64,000 bases of DNA from Megaustenia siamemsis (lineage: Eukaryota; Mollusca; Gastropoda; Stylommatophora; Ariophantidae): assembly GCA_032433765.1 (NCBI GenBank), contig JAVIAB010000047.1, forward strand, positions 19,253,011 to 19,317,010, in the 5' to 3' direction. Below the pieces are notes generated by a model. The model searched no databases. It saw nothing but the letters and a program-made list of their open reading frames with translations, and was not told the origin of the DNA. A program made the translations under genes and the position numbers. This document shows positions 53,275 to 64,000 of this stretch, in pieces (the first letter of the stretch is position 1; the number at the start of each line of letters is the position of its first letter).

Positions 53275-55235
53275 CTTGTATTAGTGTACGTTGCACCCGC
53301 CACTATCTCCAGTTTTGTAAAGCTATCACCTTGTAGGAGTTTAAGTTACACCCCATAACTATCAGTTTTGTAAAGATATCACCTTGTAGGAGTTTAAGTT
53401 ACACTCCATAACTATCTCAGTTTTGTAAAGCTATCACCTTGTAGGGTGTTTAAGTTACACTCCATAACTATCTCAGTTTTGTAAAGCTATCACCTTGTAG
53501 GAGTTTAAGTTACACCCCATAACTATCAGTTTTGTAAAGATATCACCTTGTAGGAGTTTAAGTTACACCCCATAACTATCAGTTTTGTAAAGATATCACC
53601 TTGTAGGAGTTTAAGTTACACTCCATAACTGTCTCAGTTTTGTAAAGCTATCACCTTGTAGGAGTGTTAGTTACACCCCATAACTATCAGTTTTGTAAAG
53701 ATATCACCTTGTAGGAGTTTAAGTTACATCCCATAACTACCTCAGTTTTGTAAAGATATCACCTTGTAGGAGTTTAAGTTACACCCCATAACTATCAGTT
53801 TTGTAAAGCTATCACCTTGTAGGAGTTTAAGTTACACCCCATAACTATCAGTTTTGTAAAGCTATCACCTTTTAGGAGTTTAAGTTACACCCCATAACTA
53901 TCAGTTTTGTAAAGCTATCACCTTGTAGGAGTTTAAGTTACACCCCATAACTATCAGTTTTGTAAAGATATCACCTTGTAGGAGTGTAAGTCACACTCCA
54001 TAACTATCTCAGTTTTGTAAAGCTATCACCTTGTAGGAGTGTTAGTTACACCCCATAACTATCTCAGTTTTGTAAAGATATCACCTTGTAGGAGTGTAAG
54101 TTACATCCCACAACTATCAGTTTTGTAAAGCTATCACCTTGTAAGAGTGTTAGTTACACCCCATAACTATTTCAGTTTTGTAAAGATATCACCTTGTAGG
54201 AGTGTAAGTCACACCCCATAACTATCTCAGTTTTGTAAAGATATCACCTGGTAGGAGTGTAAGTTAAACCCAACAACTATCTCAGTTTTGTAACGCTGTC
54301 ACCTTGTAGGAGTGTACGTTACACCCAACAACTATCTCAGTTTTGTAACGATGTCACCTTGTATGAGTGTACGTTACACCCTACCACTATCTCAGTTTTG
54401 TAACGCTGTCACCTTGTATGAGTGTACGTTACACCCTACCACTATCTCAGTTTTGTAACGCTGTCACCTTGTATGAGTGTACGTTATACCCTACCACTAT
54501 CTCAGTTTTGTAACGCTGTCACCTTGTATGAGTGTACGTTACACCCTACCACTATCTCAGTTTTGTAACGATGTCACCTTGTATGAGTGTACGTTACACC
54601 CAACAACTATCTCAGTTTTGTAACGCTGTCACCTTGTATGAGTGTACGTTACACCCTACCACTATCTCAGTTTTGTAACACTGTCACCTTGTATGAGTGA
54701 GTGTACGTTACACCCCACCACTATCTCCAGTCTTGTAAAGGTGTCACCTTGTAGGAGTGAACGTTACACCCCACCACTATCTCCAGTCTTGTAAAGCTGT
54801 CACCTTGTATGAGTGTACGTTACACCCCACCACTATCTCCAGTCTTGTAAAGCTGTCACCTTGTAGGAGTGAACGTTACACCCCACCACTATCTCCAGTC
54901 TTGTAAAGCTGTCACCTTGTAGGAGTGTACGTTACAGCCCACCACTATCTTCAGTCTTGTCAAGCTGTCACCTTGTAGGAGTGTACGTTACACCTCACCA
55001 CTATCTCCAGTCTTGTAAAGCTGTCACCTTGTAGGAGTGAACGTTACACCCCACCACTATCTCCAGTCTTGTAAAGCTGTTACCTTGTATGAGTGTACGT
55101 TACACCTACCACTATCTCCAGTCTTGTAAAGCTGTCACCTTTTATGAGTGTACGTTACACCCCACCACTATCTCCAGTTTTGTAACGCTGTCACCTTGTA
55201 TGAGTGTACGTTACACCCCACCACTATCTCCAGTT
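53275..55235 (+). repeat. 53-57-bp tandem array (about 36 copies), zoned
   Basis: Homologous to 12012-12955 but twice as long. Proximal copies (to about 54260) are 53-55 bp with GTAGGAGTTTAAGTTACACC and AAAGATATCACC. The middle (about 54290-54680) is 55 bp with TTTTGTAACGCTGTC. The distal part (from about 54715) is 56 bp with CCAGTCTTGTAAAGCTGTC, closest to the A-B array. It starts about 240 bp after the copy D stop. Confidence 0.95.
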
Positions 55236-56464
55236 ATGACCTGATGCTCCTACAGTTTGAACAAGGTTGTAGATTCGTGACCATTGATTGAATCATCAGC
55301 GCGCCTTGCCTGCCTGAGGGAACTCATAATGTCACCTTGTCCAGTGTAAGTGCATCATCCACGGCAGTTGTTTCAGCCATGCTGTTCTCTCTTTCGTTTC
55401 TCTCTCACCTCTGAGCGACAAGGAACGAAAATGAAATAGATCCCAACCAATCTTGATTTTTTAGTGACATCAGCTACAGCTTTTGTGCCTAAACTCTTCT
55501 ATTTCCTTGTACATACTCATAGTATCACATAGAAAACATGCTTCTTGTTTGTTTAATGTACACGTTTCTTTAACTGTATAATTATTTGTTTTATATAATT
55601 CGTTGCATTTTTCATGTGGAAATTTTATTCTAAAATGTATAATGTTAAATGTAATATAAATTTATATAATGAGCTGTTTCTCTAACTGTGGATTTGTTAT
55701 CATGGTTTCTTTAATGTGAATGTTTTTTTTTTAATCGAAAAATAAATACAATAAATTTGTTTCTTTAAAAAAAGAGAATTATTATTTTTCTAGCTTTGAA
55801 TAATGTACTCTTTCTTTAACTTTGTAAATATTTTTCTAATTTAAACATAATTACATGATCTGATATTATGAAGAACCTAATGGCATCAAGTTCAAACATG
55901 TGTATATATTTTATTCATAATGAAAACATATCATGTTCTGAATTATATTAAACAGAGATGTTGACTAATGTTAACAGAATAATATAAACTTGTCACAGAG
56001 GTATAACGACAGGACGATGGAAGCGTGAATAGCTAAATACCAACGTCATTCGCTAATATTGATTAAAGCATAACAATAAAAACAATTAAAATGTGTAATA
56101 AAACCAGTTGATCCCAAAAACTTCGAATAATTAAGAGGTCAGAAGTGTAGTTGACAGAACTAAAGTTTAACTGTGAGGGATATTAACTAACAGTTTCTAG
56201 GTGAAGTAAGTGTGACACTGGTTAAGATCAGGTACATACAATATTGTGCAGGGGCCTTGTGCAATGTGGTTGAGAAACACCACTGCTAAAATAACAAGGC
56301 ACAAAGATATGGTTCTGTGAACTTCAAACTACATGAAAGTCTTCACAATCACAATATAGTTCCACAACATTAGATAAGATAACAAATGTTTCCCTATTTA
56401 TTTATAGAAAATGCATGTAGATTGAGAGCAATCCGTAATGCCTGGAACAAAGCAAATGCACCAT

Positions 56465-57115
56465 TCACACTTTAGTGTCTCACTTTTAGTCACACAATGA
56501 ACACTTTAGTGTCTCACTTTTAGTCACACAATGAACACTTTAGTGTCTCACTTTTAGTCTCAAAATGAACACTTTAGTGTCTCACTATTAGTCATACAAC
56601 GAACACTTTAGAGTCTCACTTTTAGTCACACAATGAACACTTTAGTGTCTCACTTTTAGTCCCACAAGGAACACTTTAGTGTCTCACTTTTAGTCATACA
56701 ACGAACACTTTAGAGTCTCAATTTAATTCTCACAATGAACACTTTAGTGTCTCACTTTTAGTCATACAACGAACACTTTAGTGTCTCACTTTTAGTCACA
56801 CAATGAACACTTTAGTGTCTCACTTTTAGTCACACAATGAACACTTTAGTGTCTCACTTTTAGTCATACAACGAACACTTTAGAGTCTCAATTTAATTCT
56901 CACAATGAACACTTTAATGTCTCACTTTTAGTCATACAACGAACACTTTAGAGTCTCACTTTAAGTCTCACAATGAACACTTTAGTGTCTTACTTTTAGT
57001 CACAAAATGAACACTTAAGTGTCTCACTTTCAGTCTCACAATGAACACTTTAGTGTCTCACTTTTAGTCACACAATGAACACTTTAGTGTCTCACTTATA
57101 AGAACACAATAGACA
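56465..57115 (+). repeat. 36-bp tandem array (about 18 copies)
   Basis: Same unit as 15260-15535 (ACACTTTAGTGTCTCACTTT...), with variant copies TTAGAGTCTCAATTTAATTC recurring at about 56700 and 56880. This suggests duplication of a multi-unit block of about 180 bp. Confidence 0.9.
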
Positions 57116-57824
57116 CTTCTCGATACGTACACGTTACTATGCAGAACATCTTTTCTGCAATAAAATAATACCCACCCAGCTCATTATAAAACACAATACA
57201 ACTTTGTTTGCCTTGAAAGATACTGTTTTAGCTGAAGCTTTCATAGCGAACGGGGCTCAGATTTTTTTACAAAAATGGTTTTCAAATGAGAAAATTGAGC
57301 AACGAGTACTAAAAGTAAAGAAATGAAATGACATTTATGATGGAATCTTATCTGCTACACATTTCACCAGAGTTTAAATGACCCTCCTGTTCTGTTACCA
57401 AGAAACTACAAGTAACACTGTACATTGATATTACGTCCTGCAAATGAGAAATTAATGAGCGGGTGACATTCTGTGAACGTGATTAATATTGATAGAGCAA
57501 AAAATAAATTGAGCGAAATATGTACCAATAATCGATTGTGTAGCATCTAAATTTATTAACATGTACATTTCTGTCCTGCCGATTTATTGGTGACATGTTA
57601 CAAGCTACTTCCATTCAGTTCCTTACTGTTATAAAATGTATTAAATTTGGTGAATTATTTCAATATTGGAAGGGCTCAAGCATAGGCCATCCAAAGACTA
57701 TAACTACTATGAAAAAACACTAAGTGTCCATTCTGGGGATCAAACATAAATAAATATAATAAAACAAGTTAACATGGGAGCAGTCAGACCCATCATGGAA
57801 TATGCCTCAAGCTTCATTGCAACA

Positions 57825-58085
57825 GGGTGCCGCGATAGCTCAGTGGTTAGTGAACTGGACTACAAAGGACAAGAGGGAGGATTCGATCCCAACCGACAGC
57901 TTCCGGTTCACCCAGCCTTTAATGGGTACCGGATTTTTTTTCTGGGAAAGTAAAGCGGCACGGGCGTAATACCGACAATATTACCCCGAAAATCATGTGC
58001 CGACGGTCTGTAAAATGTATGGTCACTAACACCATATTTCCTATACGCCACTTGGCGTGACGGGGGTACTTTACTTTTTTACTTT
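57825..58085 (+). mobile_element. tRNA-derived SINE, family 1, full length, unique to the D-E spacer
   Basis: It starts GGGTGCCGCGATAGCTCAG, has A and B boxes (GATTCGATCC), the whole body, and the end CGCCACTTGGCGTGACGGGG plus a T-rich tail. The A-B spacer lacks it at about 16225, so it inserted after the duplication. The flanking duplication is too short or altered to define. Confidence 0.85.
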
Positions 58086-59135
58086 CTTCCTGGGAAACAA
58101 GTCAAGGCTGACTAGGGACAATTAGACACAGTCCAAAACATGGCTGTCAGAATAACTCAAGAAGCAATGACAATCGTCTTCCCAATCAATGGAGAAAATA
58201 GCAGATCTTGAGTCCCTGGCACATCGCAGAAAAAAAAATACAAATCCGTCATAAAGTTAGAAAAGTTGAAAAGACTATCATATTGTTCACTGAATCAAAA
58301 TTCCAAGACAGAACAAAAAATAAACTTCTAAGGAAAAACCCAAATCATTTTGCAAAGGAAACCTTCGGACACCACACATGTATTAAAGCTAATCAAAGAT
58401 TTGCGCGAAGCCATCACATCGAACCATGGTCAAAATGTAAATACAGAACGATAGTAATCCTTGATGTTCCAGGGATAATTTCAAGAAACGAACAACCCAA
58501 GACGGTTATGAGAACCATATCACTTATTATCTCAAGGAAACATACCCCAAAGATACATAGACACGGGTTTTCACGGATGGATCCGCAACCGAAGCATCAA
58601 AGAAGGGATGGAAATGCGTTTATATAACCTACCAAAGTGGAAGGATAGAAACATACTCTCCTCCAGCCGTATAATGGTGCACACATTTCTGAGCGGGGGC
58701 TTTGATCCTAAACACTGCCATACAAAATCTAAAAATTCTCAAAGCACAAGAGGTCCTCAGTTCAAAAATACTCATCCATAGTGTAAGATTAGTCACATAA
58801 GCGCTGTCAAGCTTGAAATAGGGTAGACTCATTCAGGGAATAAAGAACAATATATGTTCGCTGTCAAGAAAGACAGAACTACTCCTGTAGTAGATACTAG
58901 GATATTGTGGCGTCCCTGGAAACAAGCAAGCAGAAGAACTCTCAAAGGCAGGTGGGAACTATCAACAGCCCAAAAATACAAAGTAATAAAGACAGTATTG
59001 CAGTAAGATGGAAGACAGAATGGAAAGAGTTATGTGTACAATATGAGCCAGAACAGGACAGCTTAAACAAACTCACATAAATGAGCAGACCAAGATATTC
59101 TGACAGAACAGGTCACTGTGGCCTTAGAGTACATC

Positions 59136-59585
59136 ATCATCATCATCATCATCATCGAGTGCCATCCCGGCAACAAAGGATTGCTACCATGGAGCGCCAT
59201 ACTGCTCTGTCTCTTACTTTGATGGTGCAGGTTATCATAGTCTTACTTGTTAATCTTTTGATGTTAATCGCCCGTGTTAGTCTTGGTCTGCCTCTGCTTC
59301 TTTTACCTTGTATTTTCCGCTCCAAAATTATTTTTATAGGTTGTTGTGTCTTTTAACACGGCCAAAAAATTGCACGTGTCTTGTTTGAATTGTATTTAGT
59401 AGTTCTCTTTTCATTTTTAGTTGTTTTAAGATTACATCGTTTGTTTTTTTTTCTTTCCATCCAATTCTACCTATTCTTTTATATATCCACATTTCAAAGA
59501 CTTCAATTTTCTGTTCTGTTTTCATGTCTAATGTCCTTGTTTCTGCATCATATAGGAACGTTAAGAATATATAACATTTTTATCT
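59136..59585 (-). mobile_element. RTE-type LINE 3' end (minus strand), unique to the D-E spacer
   Basis: The (ATG)n tail reads as ATCATCATC at 59132-59155. The minus strand encodes KTEQKIEVFEMWIYKRIGRI, then KKTNDVILKQLKMKRELLNT, in part open. It is flanked by TTAGAGTACATC (59124-59135) and TTAGAGCACACC (59586-59597), a 12-bp target duplication with two differences. The A-B spacer is uninterrupted at about 17265. Same subfamily as 4180-4555. Confidence 0.75.
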
Positions 59586-59765
59586 TTAGAGCACACCTAT
59601 AAAAAATAGGACTCTGTGACTTCTTAACATGTGACTGTATAACATCCAAACTCCAGAAGAACATCCTACAGGACTGCCGCACTCTGAACACCCTAAGAAC
59701 ACACAGGAATCCCACAGAAACAACCACCTACTGGACAAGTTATGGGGAACCGGTGAAGCCCTTAA

Positions 59766-60752
59766 ACGCACTGTTTTGTTCGTAACTTTAAAAAGGAAAA
59801 AAAAATGCTCTCTTTACATACATTACCATTGATGGTGTATGTCGAGGGGCTCACGACAGGACCAGAGGAATAAAGGCCGCTTGGTCAAAGCAGTCGCCAC
59901 GACGTGTGAGACAAAGGATATTTATTTCACCCATTATAGAAATAATACTTTTTGTCTACCGCGGGTTTCGAACACCGTACGACTGCTTTTCAACCAGCGA
60001 AACAGTGGATTTCGCCGCACGGTCACGCGATACTCACTGTTCGTTGAACTCTGTGGTATCACCCCAACTTCAGGATGCGATTGCTTTCATTTCTAGTAAT
60101 ATTTGTGTCAGTTATCTTAAAGTAAATTGTATATATTTATGTGTGCAACAACACGGCACTATAACCAAACGCTAACAAACAATGTGTGTTTTACTAATGG
60201 ATTTGGTATACATCTCAGAGCTCATGAATTTGTTGCTGTTTTCTTATTGTCTATGACTAAAAGACTGCTAAAACTACGTCTGGTCGCAACAGCACCCATT
60301 TAACGACAATGAGTAAAATTGCTGGACGAAAATAAATGGTTAAGAAAATACGTGGAAAAATAAGTAGAAGAGGAAGAAATATGTGAAGAAGTAATTGCAA
60401 GAATTTTATATATTTATATATGCAATAATATATTTGAGGAAAGTCAGAACAGTACATCAACTTTAGAAAGGAAAAGTGTATGAAGGAACAACCGATTAGT
60501 TCTCTAGACATGTGAATTAACGAAATTCCCCAAGCCATACATTCTACCACATAAAACAACATAATGGCATGCCTTTAAATAGACAGAGAAAAGCTGCAAT
60601 ATATTATCTATACCTCGACATATTACGTAGGGGAATGCCATTAAATAAAAAGCAAGTTAGACTGTAATATTCACATTTTTCTTGGTTGTATTCGCCCTTC
60701 CTTGATGATCTCATATGAATAACACTTTTTTTCCCCCCAGGAAGCATTGTCC
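59766..60752. other. ancestral TLR 5' spacer of copy E
   Basis: Matches 17450-18411 almost base for base in stretches (ACCGCGGGTTTCGAACA, GACTAAAAGACTGCTAAAAC, TTTAACGACAATGAGTAAAATTG). No gene is supported. Confidence 0.5.
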
Positions 60753-61268
60753 CAGTGGTTCTCAAATAATACAACACTGAACACCAGATGAACTAAATTA
60801 AATGAACAATTTTAAAATTAAAAACAGTAACGATTTCAATGCTACCATATTATCTTTGTCTATAATAACACAAATGTGCTTGCTGGCGTTCACCCGATAA
60901 CTGAAGGTTTACACCGCTTCGTCATCAACCTTTAAAAGGACATTAAGTGAGGAGCGTGTTTTTTTGTGTTGTTTTGGGTTTGTTACGGAACTATGATATT
61001 TACGATTTCGACCCAATACATCCGATTTCAGCACGACATTTTAGAGTATCAGGCTGCCTTCCTTCTTTAATGTCTTCTTTCTTGGCCGGACTGGACAAGA
61101 TTAGTCTGTTTCTAGAGGCACCGCGAAGAGATGGAGTAATGTCTGGATAGTTCTGATTCACTGATTCTATGGCGAGTTGTTTTTATCCACAGATGTGGGA
61201 ACCTTTTCAAAGATTATTACTAAAGTGTAGTTCTGTAATGACACAAGCTAGAAGTGTGAGAACCACTA
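60753..61268. mobile_element. hAT-like short element upstream of TLR copy E
   Basis: Termini CAGTGGTTCTCAAA and GTGTGAGAACCACTA, collinear with 18412-18919 and 49132-49632. It ends about 345 bp before the ATG. Non-coding. Confidence 0.5.
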
Positions 61269-61614
61269 ATAATACATCAAAAGAGGAAGTTATTTATGTT
61301 ATTTGTGTTATTACATTTACAGACACTGCCTTGCTTGAAATGTATGATCTGATATATTACAAATGAAGCGCTACTCGCAAAGGTGGTCGCGGAGCGCACC
61401 ATTATAGATACATAACATAATAAACCTTGTATGTATGACCAGTCATGCAAGAGACCCAGCATTTTAAAGCCAGATTTATTATATTAGCAGCGGTTATAAG
61501 TATTATTTCCATTAGACATCTTCTATAGTGTCACGTGGATCTCGTGTGAGGTAACGTTACGGAGAGTTTTGTGACGACGCCGTAGATTTTGAATCCCCAT
61601 CATTGTGGTTGAAC

Positions 61615-64000
61615 ATGATAGCTTTCTTGATGTCATGTATCTTATTTGATTCAGTGAAATGTATTCATCCTATTGCAGAGTGCAATGCTAGTTTCTTTAT
61701 TTTTATATTGCTTGTGATGTTTAGTGGACTTTCTCAAAGTCAGGATTTACCTACAGAAAAGTACAACAGTTCAGACTTGATAAAATCAGGGACTATACAA
61801 GAACGGTTGAAATTATCCGTCAGGAACACAACTAAACTTTCTGTATGGACAGAGGCCACAAAAGAAATAAAACAAACGGTAAATTCAATAGACTATGTTG
61901 ATGCTGTTGATAATAAACAAAAACAAAATGTTGGTGGTTCTTACTTTACAATTTCTGACTACATAAACTCAACACAAAGTCAAGAAACTGAGCAAACAGG
62001 TAACGATATTTCTACAAATGTACATCAAACCTCTAATAACACAAATACACCAGCTAAAGCAAATGAACATTATGGAGATAACCGATGTTCTTTCAGTTTC
62101 ACTGATGGACTAAACGTTGTCGATTGTTCAGGGCTTGCCTGGACGCTCTCAGTCCATTATGGTTTCCAACAAAAACGAACGTAATTCTTATAGACAACAA
62201 CGACTTGACATCAATTTCAAATTTTTCTTTCTTCCATCTTCACGATCTTGTGAGGCTCAGTGTTTCAGGAAATAAAATAAAACATCTTGAGGTAGATGCC
62301 TTCGCTGGTTTAGAAAAATTGGAATATCTTAACCTAGTAGATAATGATCTAAGTTTTACTTATTTCTCGTATCCGCGAGGCGTATTTGACTCTCTAATAA
62401 ATCTGAAGGTTCTACATAAGTAGGGACAACATACAAAATGACGTGAGTGACCATTATCTAGACAACTTTCTCAGCAAGTTAGGAAGTTTGAATCATTTAT
62501 CCATTGATGTGGTTGGAGACCCGCTATGTTTTGGGAGCGAGTTTATAAACTTTACGAAGTTATCATATTTAGAATTAACAGGTAATTCAAGAAATATTGA
62601 TAACACAAGTTTTCAAAATGTCAGACATTTAAATGTGCTACATTGTTTTGATTTCCCTCTCTTGTCTAACTTCAGCGATACCGCTCTAGGACCGCTACAA
62701 AAACTGGATTGCTTGAAGTTTCTGGCTGTTAGACTTGGGGTGATTAATTCATTGCTGGCGCTGAAACCGCTAGCAGGGAGAAACATGTCAGTTATTTACT
62801 TTAAAAACGTTAATTTTTTTGCACATGACAATTACGTAAGTTTTATCGAAAATGATGGAGTGTTAAATTATACAAGTACTCAGTATTTGGTATAAATTTG
62901 TGTACAGAGCTTTAGTCTAATTAACAGCAAAATTTACGTAATTCAGGAGAACGCATTTGTTGGTTCTTTGTGGAATAGATGTCTAAAAAGCATTGATCCC
63001 TCTCAAACCCAATTCTCGGATCTAAGCCGGTAATTTTCCACATCATTAACTTAAAAAACCTTGAAATATTTAATATGCAATTTGCGATGACAAGATGTTT
63101 TGATTCCCCGCTTTCCATGGACAGTTTCAATGAGCAGTCAAATTACTTATTGAATGGAAAATATGTGTCTAGAAAGAAACGTGAATTAACCAGTTATGAA
63201 AGTGACAAATGTACACAATCTGGCCTATCCAAAATAGAAACAACATCAGTGTCAGCTTGTCTTCTACCTCAAGAAATCACGAGATGAATGGAATTGGTAA
63301 TTTCTTGTTTCTGGAGTCTGGCTATATTTGGGGGACAGTTTCTGAGTCATTCAGGTTATTAATTTTAAGGCATCACCACCTACAGCCCCTTTAGATTGGA
63401 ATTTTAAAATAACAGGAGCAAAGAATTTGAAATTTCTGGATTTAAGCTTTGGAAAATTGTACAACTTTATGGGAAACATAACTGGACTTGATGCTTTAGA
63501 AACCTTGATCTTGTCCGGAAACACAATGTCCAATACAGCGGAATATTTTTTCGATCATTTTCCTAGACTGGAAAATTTATTTTTAACAAATTGTGTTCTG
63601 GATAGTAATTTTATGTCACAGATGAGCGGACGATTTTTTAAAAGTCTTGTTTTTGCTGAAACATTTAAGTATTTCGTGGAATTCTCTAAATATTCTAGCG
63701 GAAGACACATTTATGACTAATGTAAACTTACAACAGGTCAACATGTCAAGGAATCGATTTAAAACGATTCCTTTTGATTTAACGAACACCCCAAAGCTAA
63801 ATTTGTTAGATCTCAGTCAGAATTCTATAACTACCATTCATGCTGACCAAAGATATCAACTCGATCAACATGCCAAGAAACCTGACGGATTTCGTTTGCT
63901 CTTGTCTGGAAACGCCATATCATGTAATTGTGATAACTTTCCATTTCTCATGTGGTTACAAGCGACCGATGTTCAGAACGATCTTCATGTTGATTTATTG
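61615..64000 (+). pseudogene. TLR-like receptor, copy E, decayed and cut by the window end
   Basis: It starts MIAFLMSCILFDSVKC at 61615 and resembles copy B (shared FPLLSNFSDTALGPLQKLD, ESGYIWGTVSESF). Lesions relative to B and C: a T lost at about 62140, an altered stretch with TAG at 62421-62423, TAA at 62893-62895, an A lost at about 63006, seven bases lost at about 63225, a C lost at about 63349, and a T gained at about 63651. Several are outside homopolymers, so this is a real pseudogene. The mid-ectodomain insert with RKKR is still readable at about 63172. The sequence runs off the window within the LRRCT. The TM and TIR lie beyond it. Confidence 0.9.

Larger units (their letters stand above)
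57660..59765 (+). mobile_element. I-type LINE relic, duplicate of 16085-17445
   Basis: Same RT and RNase H fragments (VNMGAVRPIMEYAS at about 57770, RNase H text near 58560-58640, ILGYCGVPGNKQAEELSKAG at about 58895). It is interrupted by the SINE at 57825 and the RTE at 59136. The tail text (CTACAGGACTGCCGCACTCTG) is at about 59660. Inactive. Confidence 0.7.
53040..61614. repeat. D-to-E spacer, segmental duplicate of 11140-19265
   Basis: Collinear with the A-B spacer (see that entry). Unique to this copy are the SINE at 57825, the RTE at 59136 and expanded tandem arrays. 55240-56460 and 57115-57660 are non-coding and match 12955-13510, 14560-15260 and 15535-16085. Confidence 0.85.

Noticed and set aside
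15260..57115. 36-bp direct repeats resembling a CRISPR array
   Set aside because: The repeats are contiguous with no unique spacers, in eukaryotic DNA; they are a minisatellite.

Overview
The window is invertebrate nuclear DNA, most likely from a lophotrochozoan and perhaps a mollusc. The evidence is AT-rich spacers, tRNA-derived SINEs, RTE- and I-type LINEs, a Penelope-like element, a hAT transposon and a lineage-specific expansion of Toll-like-receptor (TLR) genes. The species cannot be fixed from the sequence. I see no bacterial operon, rRNA gene, genuine tRNA gene or CRISPR array.

The backbone is a tandem head-to-tail array of five copies, all on the + strand, of one TLR-like gene. Copies are named here A (8115-11139), B (19266-22337), C (37815-40895), D (49971-53039) and E (61615 to the window end). 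C and D are open single-exon genes of 1026 and 1022 codons. Each has a signal-type hydrophobic start, a variable Ser/Thr/Asn-rich N-terminal tail, an LRRNT, many LRRs interrupted by a non-LRR insert with an RKKR motif, an LRRCT, one membrane helix and a divergent TIR domain. A and B carry two and three single-base frameshifts, nearly all in homopolymers. E is clearly decayed. The TM and TIR end is almost invariant between copies, while the LRR ectodomain differs. That fits duplication with conversion and a shared signalling tail.

The flanks were duplicated with the genes. The spacer from A to B (11140-19265) is homologous along its length to the spacer from D to E (53040-61614), including two tandem-repeat arrays and an I-type LINE relic. 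Every copy has the same hAT-like short element upstream, with termini CAGTGGTTCTCAA and TTGAGAACC(A/G)CTG. In A and C this element has been split by later insertions. B and C share a second type of 3' flank.

Mobile DNA fills the rest. 1-8000: RTE relics, SINEs and 25-bp and 16-bp arrays. 22.3-37.5 kb (B to C): a gag-like minus-strand relic split by an I-type LINE with a 12-bp target-site duplication (TSD), a short Penelope derivative, RTE relics, a 36-bp array and a near-complete Penelope-like element (RT plus GIY-YIG) with inverted termini. 42.3-45.6 kb: an RTE relic split by a 2695-bp hAT transposon with an intact 599-residue transposase and a perfect 8-bp TSD. 46-49 kb: a SINE split by an RTE, and further relics.

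Functionally, only the TLR copies C and D (and possibly A and B if their frameshifts are sequencing errors) look like host genes, encoding single-pass innate-immune receptors. The hAT transposase is the only other intact long reading frame.
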